Assembly: GCA_004123355.1 (NCBI GenBank)
Contig: SCHM01000002.1
Span: 2,356,001 to 2,420,000 of the forward strand
Length of the DNA: 64,000 bases
Origin: Amphirosellinia nigrospora
Taxonomy: Eukaryota; Ascomycota; Sordariomycetes; Xylariales; Xylariaceae
Direction of reading: 5' to 3'
A program made the position numbers and the translations under genes. How positions within the stretch are numbered: position 1 is the stretch's first letter; each line of letters begins with the position of its first letter. Positions 36,903-48,615 of the stretch are shown in pieces. The notes below the pieces were generated by a model. The model was not told the origin of the DNA and did no database searches. It worked only from the letters and a program-made list of their open reading frames with translations.

Positions 36903-39900
36903 ATGCACCCTCAATCCCACCAGAAGAGACAACGTAGCAATGAGGATGACTCTTCGAACCTCGAAACCAAATCGAGGACACGAGAAATAGAGCCAACACT
37001 AGGCTACTGTAAGTCTTCAGAATACTTCCTCAGTTTCGAGACTAACTTGGGACAAGCCGAAAGCCAAAACCAGCCTTACCTTTCTAAACTGATACCACCA
37101 GTTAGAGGAGCGGTGAACAGTGCCGTTCAACCACGCACAGAGGAAGTTTGCTTTGGAATGGTATGTTTTCTCAAGCAATGTATGCGAATCTACTAAATAG
37201 AACAACTTGATAGTTATACAACGTTGCTGCTCGCTTGAACTGGATCCCCGAAGGATCCCAGGAGGTTTCCACGTTTCGACTGCTTGGGCATGGCAGCGAG
37301 TTCATACCCCTGAAACTTGTGGTTTGCCAGAAAGACGGGTTACTAGAAACAGAAGCTGGTCAACAATTTGCTGTTATCGACTATCGCACATTCGACTGCT
37401 TTTCAAATCTTCGATCTTTGCCTGGTTTATGTTCTCATTGCGTCGTTGAGAGCGCAGAATGGGATAGAGCAGCGATAAGTCTCGCAAAAATGAATAAAAA
37501 CCCCCAAAACATGCAGTTGATACATTTCCACCTTGTCTTGACTGGGCCAAAGGAAATGGGCACTAGCGTGGCAAAGATGCTTGCCGCTACGGATCTATAT
37601 CTCCAGGACCCAATCGACACCCGCTGGGGACTATATGAAAACCCCCAGTCCCTGCATCTATCAAATCAACATAACTTCGAGGATTCGGAACTGGAAACCC
37701 TTTTGCCAGAAGAGCTTGCCGGTAGCATAGATATCACGATAGACGAGATCACCGAAGAAGATATTTCGCCAATAGTTGAAGATCCGGATTCATTCCTTGA
37801 AATGATGCCAGAACACGATTATCTTTCTCAAATCGAAGGAGATCCAAGAATCATCGCTAAGTTGCTCAGGTTGGTTTGGAAACATCTTATTATGTAGCCA
37901 GCTAACCAAGTACCATAGCCACCAGCAGACTGGCGTTGACTTCATCAATCGCAGAGAAAAAGAATCACATGTCTCTGAACGTAGCTTGTGGGATAGGAAG
38001 TTGTCAGATGATGGCAATGAATAGTGAGTGAAACCCTTCAATACTGGAGAAAAGTCTAATAGTAGTGTAGTTTCCAACATGTAATAACTGGGGGCAAAAG
38101 CAGATTCCCGCTGACTGTCTAGGCGGCATCATTGCCGATGATATGGGGCTAGGAAAGACATTGACGATGCTGAGTTCCATAGTGGGGTCGATACAAAGGT
38201 CAACCGAATTTTCCCTCGGAGGAAGGAACCGCGCAAAATCAACAATCGTCATCGTGCCATCAGAGCGTGAGTATCTTCAGTTTCTCCATGCATGGATCCA
38301 CCTAACACCAAACTAGTTTTGCTAAATACGTGGGCAAACGAGATTAATAAGTAAGCTACCGTCATCTGAATAAACTTGAGTTTTCATTCATATCATTCTA
38401 GGCAAATTTATTTTGGGACTGTTCGCATGACGAAATATCACGGCCCACAAAGGCATGAGGGCGAGCTCTCTCTTGCGAACTACGACATCATCCTCACAAC
38501 TTTTGGCACTGTCATGGTTGAACATCGAAAGCGAACTGGGCTTTTATATAAATTGACATGGTATCGCCTAGTTTTAGACGAAGGTTTGTGAATAATTTCT
38601 ATATCGTTCTTTCAATTATGGCACGTTCCGGTATCTTACTGAGCATTATGGAAGCCCACGTGATACGCAACTCATCAAGCAAACAGTTCAAGGCTGTGAA
38701 GGATATATCCTCTAGATCTAGATGGTGCTTGACAGGAACACCAATTCAGAATTCTCTAGACGATTTAGGCTCACTGGTCAAATTTCTGAGGATACCAGTA
38801 TTGGAAGAAGGCACGACTTTCCGAAAATACATGACTCGGTGTCGTCACAAGAACGAATTAAAGACAGAGCAATACGAAAACCTGCGCCTACTTCTAGGGT
38901 GTATATGTATCCGACGAAACAAATCGGTTCTTCCACATCTTGATAACATTACTGATGATCGTCGTCTCGAATTCACTCGGCAGGAACGCGAGCAGTATCG
39001 CGGCATTGAACTCGCCTTTCGTAAAGCCATCACTCTCACCGGGGCGGGAAATGCACAAAAACTTCGCACCATAAGGTTATGGAAGCATTATTACGATTGC
39101 GAATGTTTTGTAACAATGGTTTGGGAAAAGGCTGTCCCACTGAGATGACAAGCTCCACGGGGTCTAACTCTGAAGCTGATGAAGTTCTCAGTATCTATCA
39201 ACAATACGGGCAAGCTATATGTTCGTACTGCTCCTGTGATATCACCTCCACAAGCCGGCAGCTTGATTCAGACACAGGCTACTTAACGGCTTGTCTGCGT
39301 CTTATTTGTAGTGAATGTACGCCACAGTATCGAACAGATTATTACGAGTCTCAGCCTTCAGCTTGTTCCTTCTGTCATAGTCAACACAATCTCCATGACA
39401 TTTCTCCGCACATTTCGGACGACGACCGAGGGGTATCTGGTGAACCTCAGTATCCATCGAAAATACTAGGTCTTGTGCAAGACGTAAAAGAGCACCATCT
39501 CCGAGACAAGTGGTAATAATTAGCTATTTTGATGCATGTTCAATTGCTAATTAAGCGAATAGTGTTATCTTTTCATTTTGGAAAAAGACCTTGGATATTG
39601 TGGAGAAAGCGCTGGGCGAGCGGCATATCAAATGCTTACGGATTGACGGCGATGTGCCACCGCGGAAAAGAAACGGCGCCTTGATAGACTTCCAGAGCCG
39701 CAATACTTTTCGTGTTTTACTTATGACTTTCTCGGCTGGGTCAGTTGGGTGAGTGTCTTTGAAGATCAAACTAGTCGTCCTATTTTATTGTTAATGTCTT
39801 TCTCTACTTAATAGACTTAATGGCCTCACCGTTGCTAATCGAGTCCACATCCTCGAGCCGCAATGGAACCCGGCAGTAGAGAAACAGGCGATTGGGAGAC

Positions 39901-40148
39901 TCCTTCGCCTTGATCAAGAGAATCCCGTCACTGTGGTACGTTATGCGATGCGAAACTCGATCGAAGAGGTGAGTTCTTAATCGGAATTACGCTTGAAAAC
40001 GGGGCGCCGTTGACGCATGTAGTTGGTCCAATCCAAACAATTCCGAAAGCTTGAGTTGGCCAAAGAAGGCTTCACGGGGGACAGCTGGAGCTCGGAAAGG
40101 TCAACACAGTATATGGAGAAACTGGGAGCAATTATTCAAGTCTTATAA
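36903..40148 (+). CDS. SNF2 family helicase (RAD5/HLTF-like)
   Basis: Nuclear DNA-dependent ATPase of the SNF2 group. Exon 1 (36903–37160) carries a basic, Ser-rich N-terminus and ends EEVCFGM. Exon 2 (37214–37869) continues LYNVAARLNWIPEGSQEV. Later exons give CLGGIIADDMGLGKTLTMLS (motif I), a DEAH box split by intron 38584–38654 (LVLDE/AHVIRN), and SRWCLTGTPIQNSLDDLGSL. An intervening segment has a CxxC-rich, RING-like stretch (ICSYCSC, ICSECTP, CSFCHSQ) around 39215–39380. The C-terminal helicase part gives VIFSFWKKTLDIVEKAL, then introns at 39513–39562, 39749–39814 and 39969–40022, and the arginine-finger motif QAIGRLLRLDQ. The stop is at 40146–40148. Frame changes are suspected near 38095 and 39070–39110. 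RAD5/HLTF proteins act in post-replication repair; many fungi carry extra accessory copies and this may be one. Confidence 0.87.
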
Positions 40149-40440
40149 CGAAGTTGCGTTATGATACTGTAGGGAACATGCATGACCTTCTAAATAAGTA
40201 GACTTGCCTACAACTAGATGATTTATATTTAGGGTTTAAAGAACTAATCAATTCATTCTTAAACCCCCTCCAAAGTTAAATAGCTTTTTATTTGAGGGTA
40301 TTGTGAGTCTTCCGGTGCCATTTGGATAAGCCACGTAATTAGTCGTCAACTACAGAGAACCATAGATGGCCGACGTACTCCGACTCCCTCTCTCGAAGGA
40401 TGTGACAAGGGCTTGTGCTCAAGTGCTTGGAATTTGGAGT

Positions 40441-40934
40441 TCAATTCAGCTAATAATCTCTCTGGGGTCTCTAGGGGCTCTGATTTCCTAATTCTGACTT
40501 CAATGTAACCTCGCCTAAAGCCCTCGATTTATAGACGAATTCCTAGGTCCTTTGCCTCTTCGCAGGCCTCCGAAAGCCTGACTCCTCGAGAGGGGTTGAG
40601 GCTATTTTAACCAGAACGATTATGCGGTGCCGGTCTTCCAGGACCTTCCAGGAGTTTCCAGGAGTTTATGTGGCTCCTGTGGCTAGGTCCTGTGGCTGGG
40701 TCTAGGGTGGTCCGTGTGACGGTACCTAATCTAAAGAGAACAGAAGGAGTATTGATCAAAACAGCCTCGTGTAGTACGGACCCCTGTCGAGGAGCCTACC
40801 ACCTGGACCGGAGGTCTAAAAGTCCTCGAGTTCTATAAATAAAGGCATTTGGGCGATGGTATACTGAGGTCAGAAATAGGAAACCAGAGGCCCTATAATC
40901 CGCAAAGAAATTATTGGCCGAACATAAAATTAAG
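40441..40934. mobile_element. Imperfect inverted repeat, probable retroelement leader fossils head to head
   Basis: Two arms of about 170–180 bp, 40441–40612 and 40753–40934, are inverted relative to each other and flank a 140 bp spacer. Each arm, read outward, has a TATAAAT box (plus strand 40834; minus strand about 40535) followed by a similar block near GAGGTCAGAA. The spacer holds short direct repeats (ttccagga and ctgtggct units). The arrangement resembles promoter/leader ends of two LTR-type elements lying in opposite directions, or the ends of one foldback element. It is broken: no capsid, reverse transcriptase or integrase part is recognisable. The arms differ clearly, so it is old. 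Family is not certain. Confidence 0.5.
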
Positions 40935-42388
40935 TTACAGGCACAGATTGCAAGCTCTTGTTTTATCCTATTTCGTCATGTTAGCATCCCAGTAATGAAT
41001 TAGATCATGAGCCTATGAGTACCATCCACCCTTATAGTCTATGATTTTGTAGACTATTGCCAGTCCGAAACACTGTTCTCTAAGCTGTATACAAGCTCTT
41101 CATTTACACTTTGCACCATTGCCAAAGATAATGGCCATTTTGGCCCAGACCTCCGTACTACCGGCCTTTAAACGCGGCTGCTAGAATAGCTGGCCCAATA
41201 GCCGCGGCGGGCCACCCGAGTTACCCAACACTTACGCCAACGCACCCACGCTTTCGCCGCTACCTTCGCTACTTTTACTTACAACTAGGTTATTATATTC
41301 ATCGAATATTACGTTCGTTAAACACTACGTACGCGTTAAAAAGCAGTATTTTTTCAATAGTACCTGTAGGAAATAGCTAATGAGCCAGGGTGTGTGGTGT
41401 TCTTTGGCTTGAGTGGGCGCAAAAAGAGATGTATGTATTGAGGATGGAGAACTAATATAAACCAAGTACTTTATGGGTCAAGTCTACCTAAAAAACGCAC
41501 GGTTACCATCTGTTGGACTATACACAACTAACGATCTCTTAATACACCATTAACTAGATCGCCCTGTTGATTAGGTACTTTAATGGTGGCAGTGTGGTGT
41601 GCTTAGCCAGTGGCTCTCCACTTATGTACACTGTACTAGAAATGCCTCAAAATGAGCACTGCACCGATACACAGAAGATCATACACACACATCACTGAAT
41701 CTAACACCATCAGGTCAATAGGGGGTGGTTAACCTCAGCTTATATATGAACTCCCATCAGTGGTTCGCGACCTAATTATCAGGCAAGCGGCATCAAAAAC
41801 AGCGATCCACAAAAAAACAAAAAAACCAATCAAAACGATTTATAGTAAGACCTTCAAGATTTTTCCTTTCTTAAATCAATGCGGTGCTACTACTTCTATA
41901 CACTAGGTACCTCCCGTCGAAGTTTAACCCGTATGTCTAGATCCCTATCGCCAAGAAGTGTTCTTCCACGCTACGCACTTGCGAGTGGGACGACGGAGTC
42001 ACTCTTTTCGCGATAAGACGAGGTGGGAAAAGACGTCTACGAGATTCGCGACATCTGGAACTCATGGCGTCAAGGAATCGTGACCAACGGTGGCGACCAA
42101 AAGGAGCAGATTTGCCAGCTTCGAGATCGAAGTGATAAATGTCGCGCCCCACCCACACTTTCTGGATACCACGCTTTAAAGCTAAAAAATAAAATACCTA
42201 TTGTACCCTTATAGCAGTTAAATGCTATTAATCAATGAATAATCATCAATAAAATAAACTTATGAATTACTAAATACTGGTAATATTAAACATGGTAATA
42301 AGGGAGATGATTATATGCCTTTTTTCCATTTTTTTTTTCATGAGAAATAGTTTGTTCTCGCCCAGCTACCCAATCGTCCATATTTACT
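40935..42388. other. Intergenic region right of the inverted repeat
   Basis: No gene is supported. A short GC-rich patch lies at 41150–41270 within AT-rich surroundings. An ACTAGGTACCT palindrome is at 41902–41912. Poly-A and poly-T runs (41810–41830, 42320–42340) flank the esterase 3' side. Confidence 0.45.
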
Positions 42389-44081
42389 TTAAATGTGAAG
42401 ACTACCAACATTGTTACTAATCCATTGGGAAGAGTCTGACCTAAAATCATCCGTCAAGAGAGAGCTGAAAGCGTTGTAGAAATTCATCAACTGCTTTCCC
42501 TCCTTCCACTGCGGCCACTTCGCATACGCTGCCGATGTGCCGTTGTTGGGGTCCATGGTATATAAGAAAGAGATGTAATAGCTCTGAATAGCATTGCTTG
42601 CATAGTTAGGGAGTATGCCGTAGAACACCTGGAGAATATCGGAACCGTGGAATGTGCCCAGAATGGCAGTGCCATAGTCGTAGGAGGACAAGTAAGACCA
42701 CGATGGGACGTTGGGGTTCACTGCAGTGGTTGTTTCAAGGAATAATCTCCGTGTTAAAGTAAAGACGAGGTCACCGAGGATGGCAGCAAGGCGCTTGAAT
42801 TGGGGATAGGGGCTATTGAGAATACCCGTCCTAAAGGGGCTCCCAGCTGAAAGGGCAGGGCTATAGGTCGCCACGAGGTCCTTTATCATATCTGTAGATG
42901 CCTTTTGGAAGAACACAGTAGAGAGGTAATTGACAAGTTGGGCCTCAGTTGTGATATTCGACTGGAAGAGCGAAAACAGGGTTCCTTCGTCCTCTTGGTC
43001 ACCAATGATCATAGGCACAGCGGCATATCGACCAGTCTTAGCTAGTACATCAGGACTGTCGGGCAAGACGACGCCATCTGGGAGGAACATATGATAAAGC
43101 GACCGAAGTGTAACCTATGATGCCTGGAACACTATTTGCGGCCTTGAGGAAAGTGTTGTAGTCCGCGGCGCGGAGGCATTGAAGTGTATCCTGAGAACCA
43201 GAGCAACCGGCGGATGCGACAACCTGGTCATAAACTCCTTGACAGCGCGCACAATCGACCGGATCTGCGGGTACAAGGCTACCGCTATTCATAATACCGG
43301 CACGGAAGATCTTATTGCCTTTATAGGTATTGTTTCCGCCGTAAAGCGCCATTTGGTCGTAGACGGAGATGGCACCGGCTGATTCTCCCCAGATGGTTAC
43401 CTTGGTCGGGTCGCCTCCGAAGGCGGCGATGTTGTCCTGGACCCATTCAAGACCCATGCGCTGGTCTAAGAGTCCCAGGTTGGCTGCTCCGTCTGCCAAA
43501 ATCTCTTTGCCGGGCATGAATCCAAAGCCTCCAACCCGGTAATTGACAGAGACGAAAACGAATGGCTTGTTCTGGCCAATGCCGTTCAAGATTAGATCGC
43601 TGGCATCATACATTTGCGGGCTACCAAGTTCGAAGCCGCCACCGAAAATCCAGAAAAGTACAGGCAGTTTGGCACCAGGCTTCGTTCCCGCCGGCCGTTG
43701 CACCCTCACAGTCAGGCAGTCTTCGGTCTGTCCGGTCACAGTCTGGAAGAGTGGCGTATCGATCAGGTCACCAAGCACCGACGTAAGAAGATCTCCTTGA
43801 GTAGAGAAGAACATCTGTGGGCAGGCGGGACCCAAGCCAGTGGCATCGAAGGTACCCAAAGACTTGGTGCGCCTCTGTGGTGGGCGAAGCCGGAGGTTTC
43901 CCACCGGCGGGTCGGCGAAGGGGATTCCCGCAAAGTTCTCGATTCCGAGCACGGAAGAGCCGACTATCGTCCCGAGAGATGTCACGACAGAGGCCGTGGC
44001 CCGTTCCTCAAGGGGGGCGGCGCCTGTGGGCGCCGCAGCGGCAAAGCCGGAGAGAGCCAGGAAGAGGATAGATCCCTTCAT
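42389..44081 (-). CDS. Secreted type B carboxylesterase/lipase
   Basis: Alpha/beta-hydrolase of the COesterase family (Candida rugosa lipase-like), hydrolysing carboxylic esters outside the cell. ATG at 44081 begins with a signal peptide ([20 protein letters not shown]). Motifs are EDCL (about residue 120), the oxyanion-hole FGGGFELG (about 146), and GESAGA with the nucleophile Ser near residue 234. EDEGTLF supplies the acidic residue and TFHGSDI the histidine region in the second part. Total length is about 570 residues, usual for the family. There is no intron. A single frame change lies near 43085, where SVALSY should run into [12 protein letters not shown]. The stop is at 42389–42391. N-glycosylation sites are present. 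Confidence 0.92.
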
Positions 44082-47000
44082 GTTGACTGACTGATACGGG
44101 AGAGGATTTGGAAACCACTTGAAGCGGGAAGCTAAAAGTCAGGTCCGAGAGCTTGTCTCACCCTTTGCCGACTGGCGTTGAAACTGATGGAGGAACAGGG
44201 CGACGACGCGTCCAGTCTAGTCTGCCTACATTCCATTCTCCTCGACGAGGTGACCTACCGTTTAATTATATATCAGCCAGGCGTGCAAACCACGGTTTGC
44301 GATGCGTGACTGGCTGATCGGACCGCCCAACCATTCCATTGCGATCAATTGTACAGCAACCGGCCCAAAACAGGGGTGTCTTGCGTGGTGTTGTACCAGA
44401 ATGGTGGGTTTCTCGGTCGGTCACTCTTCTAAGACCAAGTGACTAAGTTGATAGTTCGAGGTATATGCGGGACGATTTCCCAAAATCGAAGCTGCTCCAG
44501 GGACACATCACGAGGGGAAATGGAACATGGATCTATAATCCCTGTGCCCTTGCAAGCTTGCTTGGTTTCCCCACGGGGACCCCACCATCAAGGACGTCAG
44601 ACCGCATCCACCTATTGTCATGTTGGGGTTCGTCAGTGTGGTAAAAATGTACACCAGATGTCTGCATTAACATTTTCGCATTGACAGCCCTGTATTTGCG
44701 GCAACTAGAATCCTACGTACTGAATCAATTATATAGCGTGTTTAGATATCACATTCCAATAATACTACACTAGGCATCTTGATTCGCTTGTATGCGACCT
44801 ATCCTATGCTTCTCCGCACGGATCGGCGCTTCGTTAACCAAATGTTTTGCATATCGCGTAAGCCAGCCAGGAACCCGCGGTATTATACCCGCACACTTTC
44901 TCGGAGGTTCCAGCTAGCCACGGCGCGCACTACTGTATGCGTACAACATTGACTATCCCAGTTCGGAATACAGCGCGGCCGGATTTCGATCTGACATTTG
45001 ACTAAACATTGGGCTGCCTAACTTCTAAATGCTTAGACATCTTTCCTGCCGGCGACAGTCATTCTAACGTCGGGTACCGGACTGGCATGCTAACCTAGTT
45101 AGTGTCACAAGCCACACCCGAGATTTCCGAACAAGAAGACTCATATGTAAATTAATACACGAAAGTTGATTTTCAGACACGTTAGCGCAACAAAAATATC
45201 CGTGTATACCTCGAGTACAGGATTTCTAATAGATAGAAACATCTTGACCGCCCATATCTATAGTAAAGAGAGTCTAATCTCTTGCACAGAGAAAACTAAG
45301 GTCGGGTTTGGGTTAGGTGGTGACATCGTGTAGTGACCTAAACCCTATGAATTCAAAAGGACTACGGCCCAATGAGCTAGAGATAGACGACGGAATAAGG
45401 TACAATTGACCGAGCGCCTAGTACTTATGCAGCTTGGCAACGTTTACTAGTATGTTCACCTCAGACTAGCCCAGTCAATCCCCGTCTGCGGGGAAGTATA
45501 ACAGGTCAGGGATCAAGCTCACCATCTATGAGATACCTTTTTCGCCAATTCTGCGTCTTTAGATTCACAAAGAGTTGTAAGGCTAGCAGCGTTCTTTTAC
45601 ATGAAGGTATCCCCGAAGATTCAACTACTAGATAGATAAAAGACTATTGTTACTGCGTAATAAGTCTGAAACTCACCTATACCCTAGATATACGTATAGA
45701 GGCTATGGTTCTTCATTATACGACTGTAGTGCTAGAGCAGTTAACGACCAACAATTGTGTTCCTTGCAACCATCTCTAAACTAGTTTGCATAATCCTTTA
45801 GTGCCGAAAGGAGCTAGCAGACGGCCTTCTCCTCACGACATCCCTAAAAGCCTAGAAGGGGCCATCTTCGACACACCATAGAGACTGGACTGCCAGAAAC
45901 CCTTGCAATTTCTCCAATGCCTCGGAATACCCCCGCAATTTGCTCTTGGAAAGCTGTAGGTCGTAAATTCTTAACATGTGATTAAGCTCTTAGTGGTGAA
46001 CAGCGCCACCAGATACTGATTCAGTCTCACAACACGGAATGAGGACATTCCAACCCCGGGTAATATACCCGTTAACAGGCTGAAATATGGCCCCTAAAAA
46101 GGTGTTTAGGTAATAAAATTAAGAAAACAGACTTCTCAATACCTTGGTCTGTATTCAAATACCCCACGGCCGGGATACCTATTCTATCTCAAACTAGCGG
46201 CTAGGTCAACGATGAATCTAATATCATGTGATAAACACACTCTTGATCTCAACTTTGATGATATTCCAGTTACATTTACGGTCATTGACCAGAATACAAC
46301 TATCTGGGTTACTCTATACTTCTTTCCCTCCGAATAGTCTAGGCTTATACGGACCGGGAACCCCTTGATCATGTATTCGAATCATAAAATTCCTTGAAAT
46401 AGGAGAACCCATCCTATTCTCAGCCCTATCATCGTACACCGCCAACAGAGTATTCACGTGCAGTAGTCAGAGGCAGGTTGATTGCTTTTAAGAATGTCCG
46501 TTGCGGGAGCCAGCAATTAAAGGTTGTAAACAAATTATAAACCGCCTGGTATGGACATACTAAAAACAAGATCTCAATTTAAAATACATTGAAAAATGCA
46601 AATCCCAAACTCGCCTACAAATCTATCGGCTCAAATATTAACATGATTAGTGAAGTTCAATAGTGATAATGGCTACCATAGATCAGCACGGGCAGCCCTG
46701 TACACTAGAGCTTATATGACACTGACTAAAGCCCAGCGAATTCAAGCTATTAGTACAAATTCTTCTACGTCGATCATCGTTGAATTGAATAGAACCTAGC
46801 TGGATGAGAAGATAGGTACCAGGTATAATAGTCAGAGTCGTGTCATACCTTTCGGGTCGTCTGTGGAAGGATACATAACGAAAACTCTAGAAGCGAAACG
46901 GCCGTAAAAGGAACTAAAGCCGCAAGTTACACAGTCGCCTCGATGGCGGCTTATTATTCAAATACTCTAAGCCGCGAGAAGCCACAGCTATCATTGAAAA

Positions 47001-48180
47001 GTTTGGATGGGACGTCGAAAATCTCAAAATAGTTAAAGAAATAGATACGTCTCCGTACCTATTTGCGCAGAAGTACAGTCGAAGCCCTAAAGGGGGTTCC
47101 ATTTCACACTGTGTTGTTCCGATCTCGTCACACATACCTGAGACTAAGTCGTGAATATAGTCGTACAAGTGCGAGGCCTCAGCTTTCAGCTTCCCGTAGT
47201 CTCACATAAGCTTTCGACTCGCCACAAGCATGTGCCACCGAAACCAAGATAGGTAATGAAAAGCGAAGCTGTTGAGACACAAAGTCCGCAGATCCTATAT
47301 ATAAACGAAAAGGAAAAGGGGCGGATACGTTCAAAAGTCCCTTTAGTAAGCCGAATACTCTTCCAAGCCCTTCTCGCTCACTCAATAAACTTTCGACCAG
47401 TACCAGAACTTTTTAATAGTAGCTCGTGTAAGATAATCATCCCTTTGAGTGCGTTGTCATCTGATGGTGGTATGCAGATGACTTCGAAGGTTAAATTCGG
47501 TGCTGGGTACCTGATGTAAATGTCCTGTATGAAGTCAGCAGATCTCCCATAGCTATTGCTATTAATAAATATACTCGGTGCGGGTTGACTCTTTGTTTTG
47601 ATTACGCCCTCGCTGGAAATGGCTTACAAGTTGTCAAGATTAGTAGAACGTTATGAAAGCAAAGCTACATCACCAGGATTGCAAGCATCGACCTATACTT
47701 CCTCTACAAACATGCAGCGGGTTTACTAATGTAGCTAGAGACGTCAAAAGTCAATGGCCTAGTACTGGATGGCCGGCGAGGAACTGGCGTTTACACTTGT
47801 CGTCCCACATTACACATTGATTGAAACTAGCCTAACTAATCCCCAATGCCTTTTCGAAGAGCTATACAAGACATACATGCAACTTTCTTTTCAAACTCAG
47901 AACATGGCTTCATCTGATAGGTCGGCAAGTTTCGGTAGATAGTTAATTCGTATGCATGTTTTAATTCTCATGGAAGTCGTCGAGCAAGACTTTTTACTAT
48001 AGAGCAAAAACTCTTTCAATGACACGCTTAAACACTTGATTTTATCAATTCCCGAATCATGGCCGATTAAATCCCAACACACTATTATCCAACCCAACGC
48101 CCATTCATAATCATGTTCATGTTCATATTCTCAATTCCCCATTACCCAAGGATCCAACCTCGCCCCCCACCAAGCCCCTT
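44082..48180. other. Gene desert of about 4.1 kb
   Basis: No gene can be supported on either strand. Frames at 46184–46372, 46914–47168 and 47179–47385 on the minus strand do not connect and carry no motif I know. An imperfect hairpin with GGGTTTGGGTTAGGT and ACCTAAACCC arms lies at 45303–45346; it resembles telomere repeat by chance only. The sequence may be a decayed insertion, but no terminal repeats were found. Confidence 0.5.
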
Positions 48181-48615
48181 CTACTGAAGCGTCTGTACAG
48201 GGAAGCTTAAGTTCGGGTCCACAACAGTGCCATTCTTCACAGCATCGTCCCTATATCCGGCATACGCGATGAGCTTCTTAGCGTAGTCGACGACCGAGAT
48301 GACGGTGAAGCCGTCGTCGGGGCCGAACTGGCCGCTCCAGCCGCTCGTGATGTTGAAGACGCCGCACGCGACGGGGCCGCCGTTCGACTGCGTCGCCGGC
48401 GCCGGGGCGACGGCCTTCACGGTGTAGGTGCACGCCGTGGCGTTCACCCCTTCCTCGTTCGTGTTGATCCCGAACTTCCACGTCACCGAGGCGTCGGTGG
48501 GGTCGATGACCCGCGACAGCCCCTCGAGAGTCCACTCCGTTGACGCGAATGTCGACAACGTCGCCGCGAGGGCGGAGGTGGAGAAGAGCGCGAAGATGGT
48601 GTTTTTGAGTTGCAT
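48181..48615 (-). CDS. Small secreted protein (144 aa), effector-like
   Basis: A single intact exon from ATG at 48615. The signal peptide MQLKNTIFALFSTSALAA precedes a mature domain with the pattern TEWTLEGLSRVIDPTDASV, TWKFGINTNEEG, ACTYTVKAV, PVACGVFNITSGWSGQFG and FTVISVVDYAKKLIAYAGY. The same WT.E/W.FGI/CTY/SGWSGQFGP pattern is known to me from many small secreted ascomycete proteins of unknown function. Only two Cys remain in the mature part (CTY and ACGV), which could form one disulfide. Three N-glycosylation sites (NAT, NIT, NGT) are present. The gene is more GC-rich than its flanks and stands alone between a 4 kb gene desert and MCH1. Confidence 0.8.
   Translation of the reverse strand: MQLKNTIFALFSTSALAATLSTFASTEWTLEGLSRVIDPTDASVTWKFGINTNEEGVNATACTYTVKAVAPAPATQSNGGPVACGVFNITSGWSGQFGPDDGFTVISVVDYAKKLIAYAGYRDDAVKNGTVVDPNLSFPVQTLQ

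Noticed and set aside
41937-42214. Short frames on both strands near the esterase 3' side
   Set aside because: Each strand can be read equally well and neither has a motif.
43543-44094. Overlapping plus-strand frames up to 158 codons
   Set aside because: Antisense shadows of the GC-rich carboxylesterase gene.
45303-45346. GGGTTTGGGTTAGG and CCTAAACCC look like interstitial telomere repeat
   Set aside because: The unit is not repeated in register and forms only an imperfect hairpin.
46914-47385. Two adjacent minus-strand open frames that might be one decayed gene
   Set aside because: No known motif, no splice signals joining them, and the residue mix does not resemble a folded protein.
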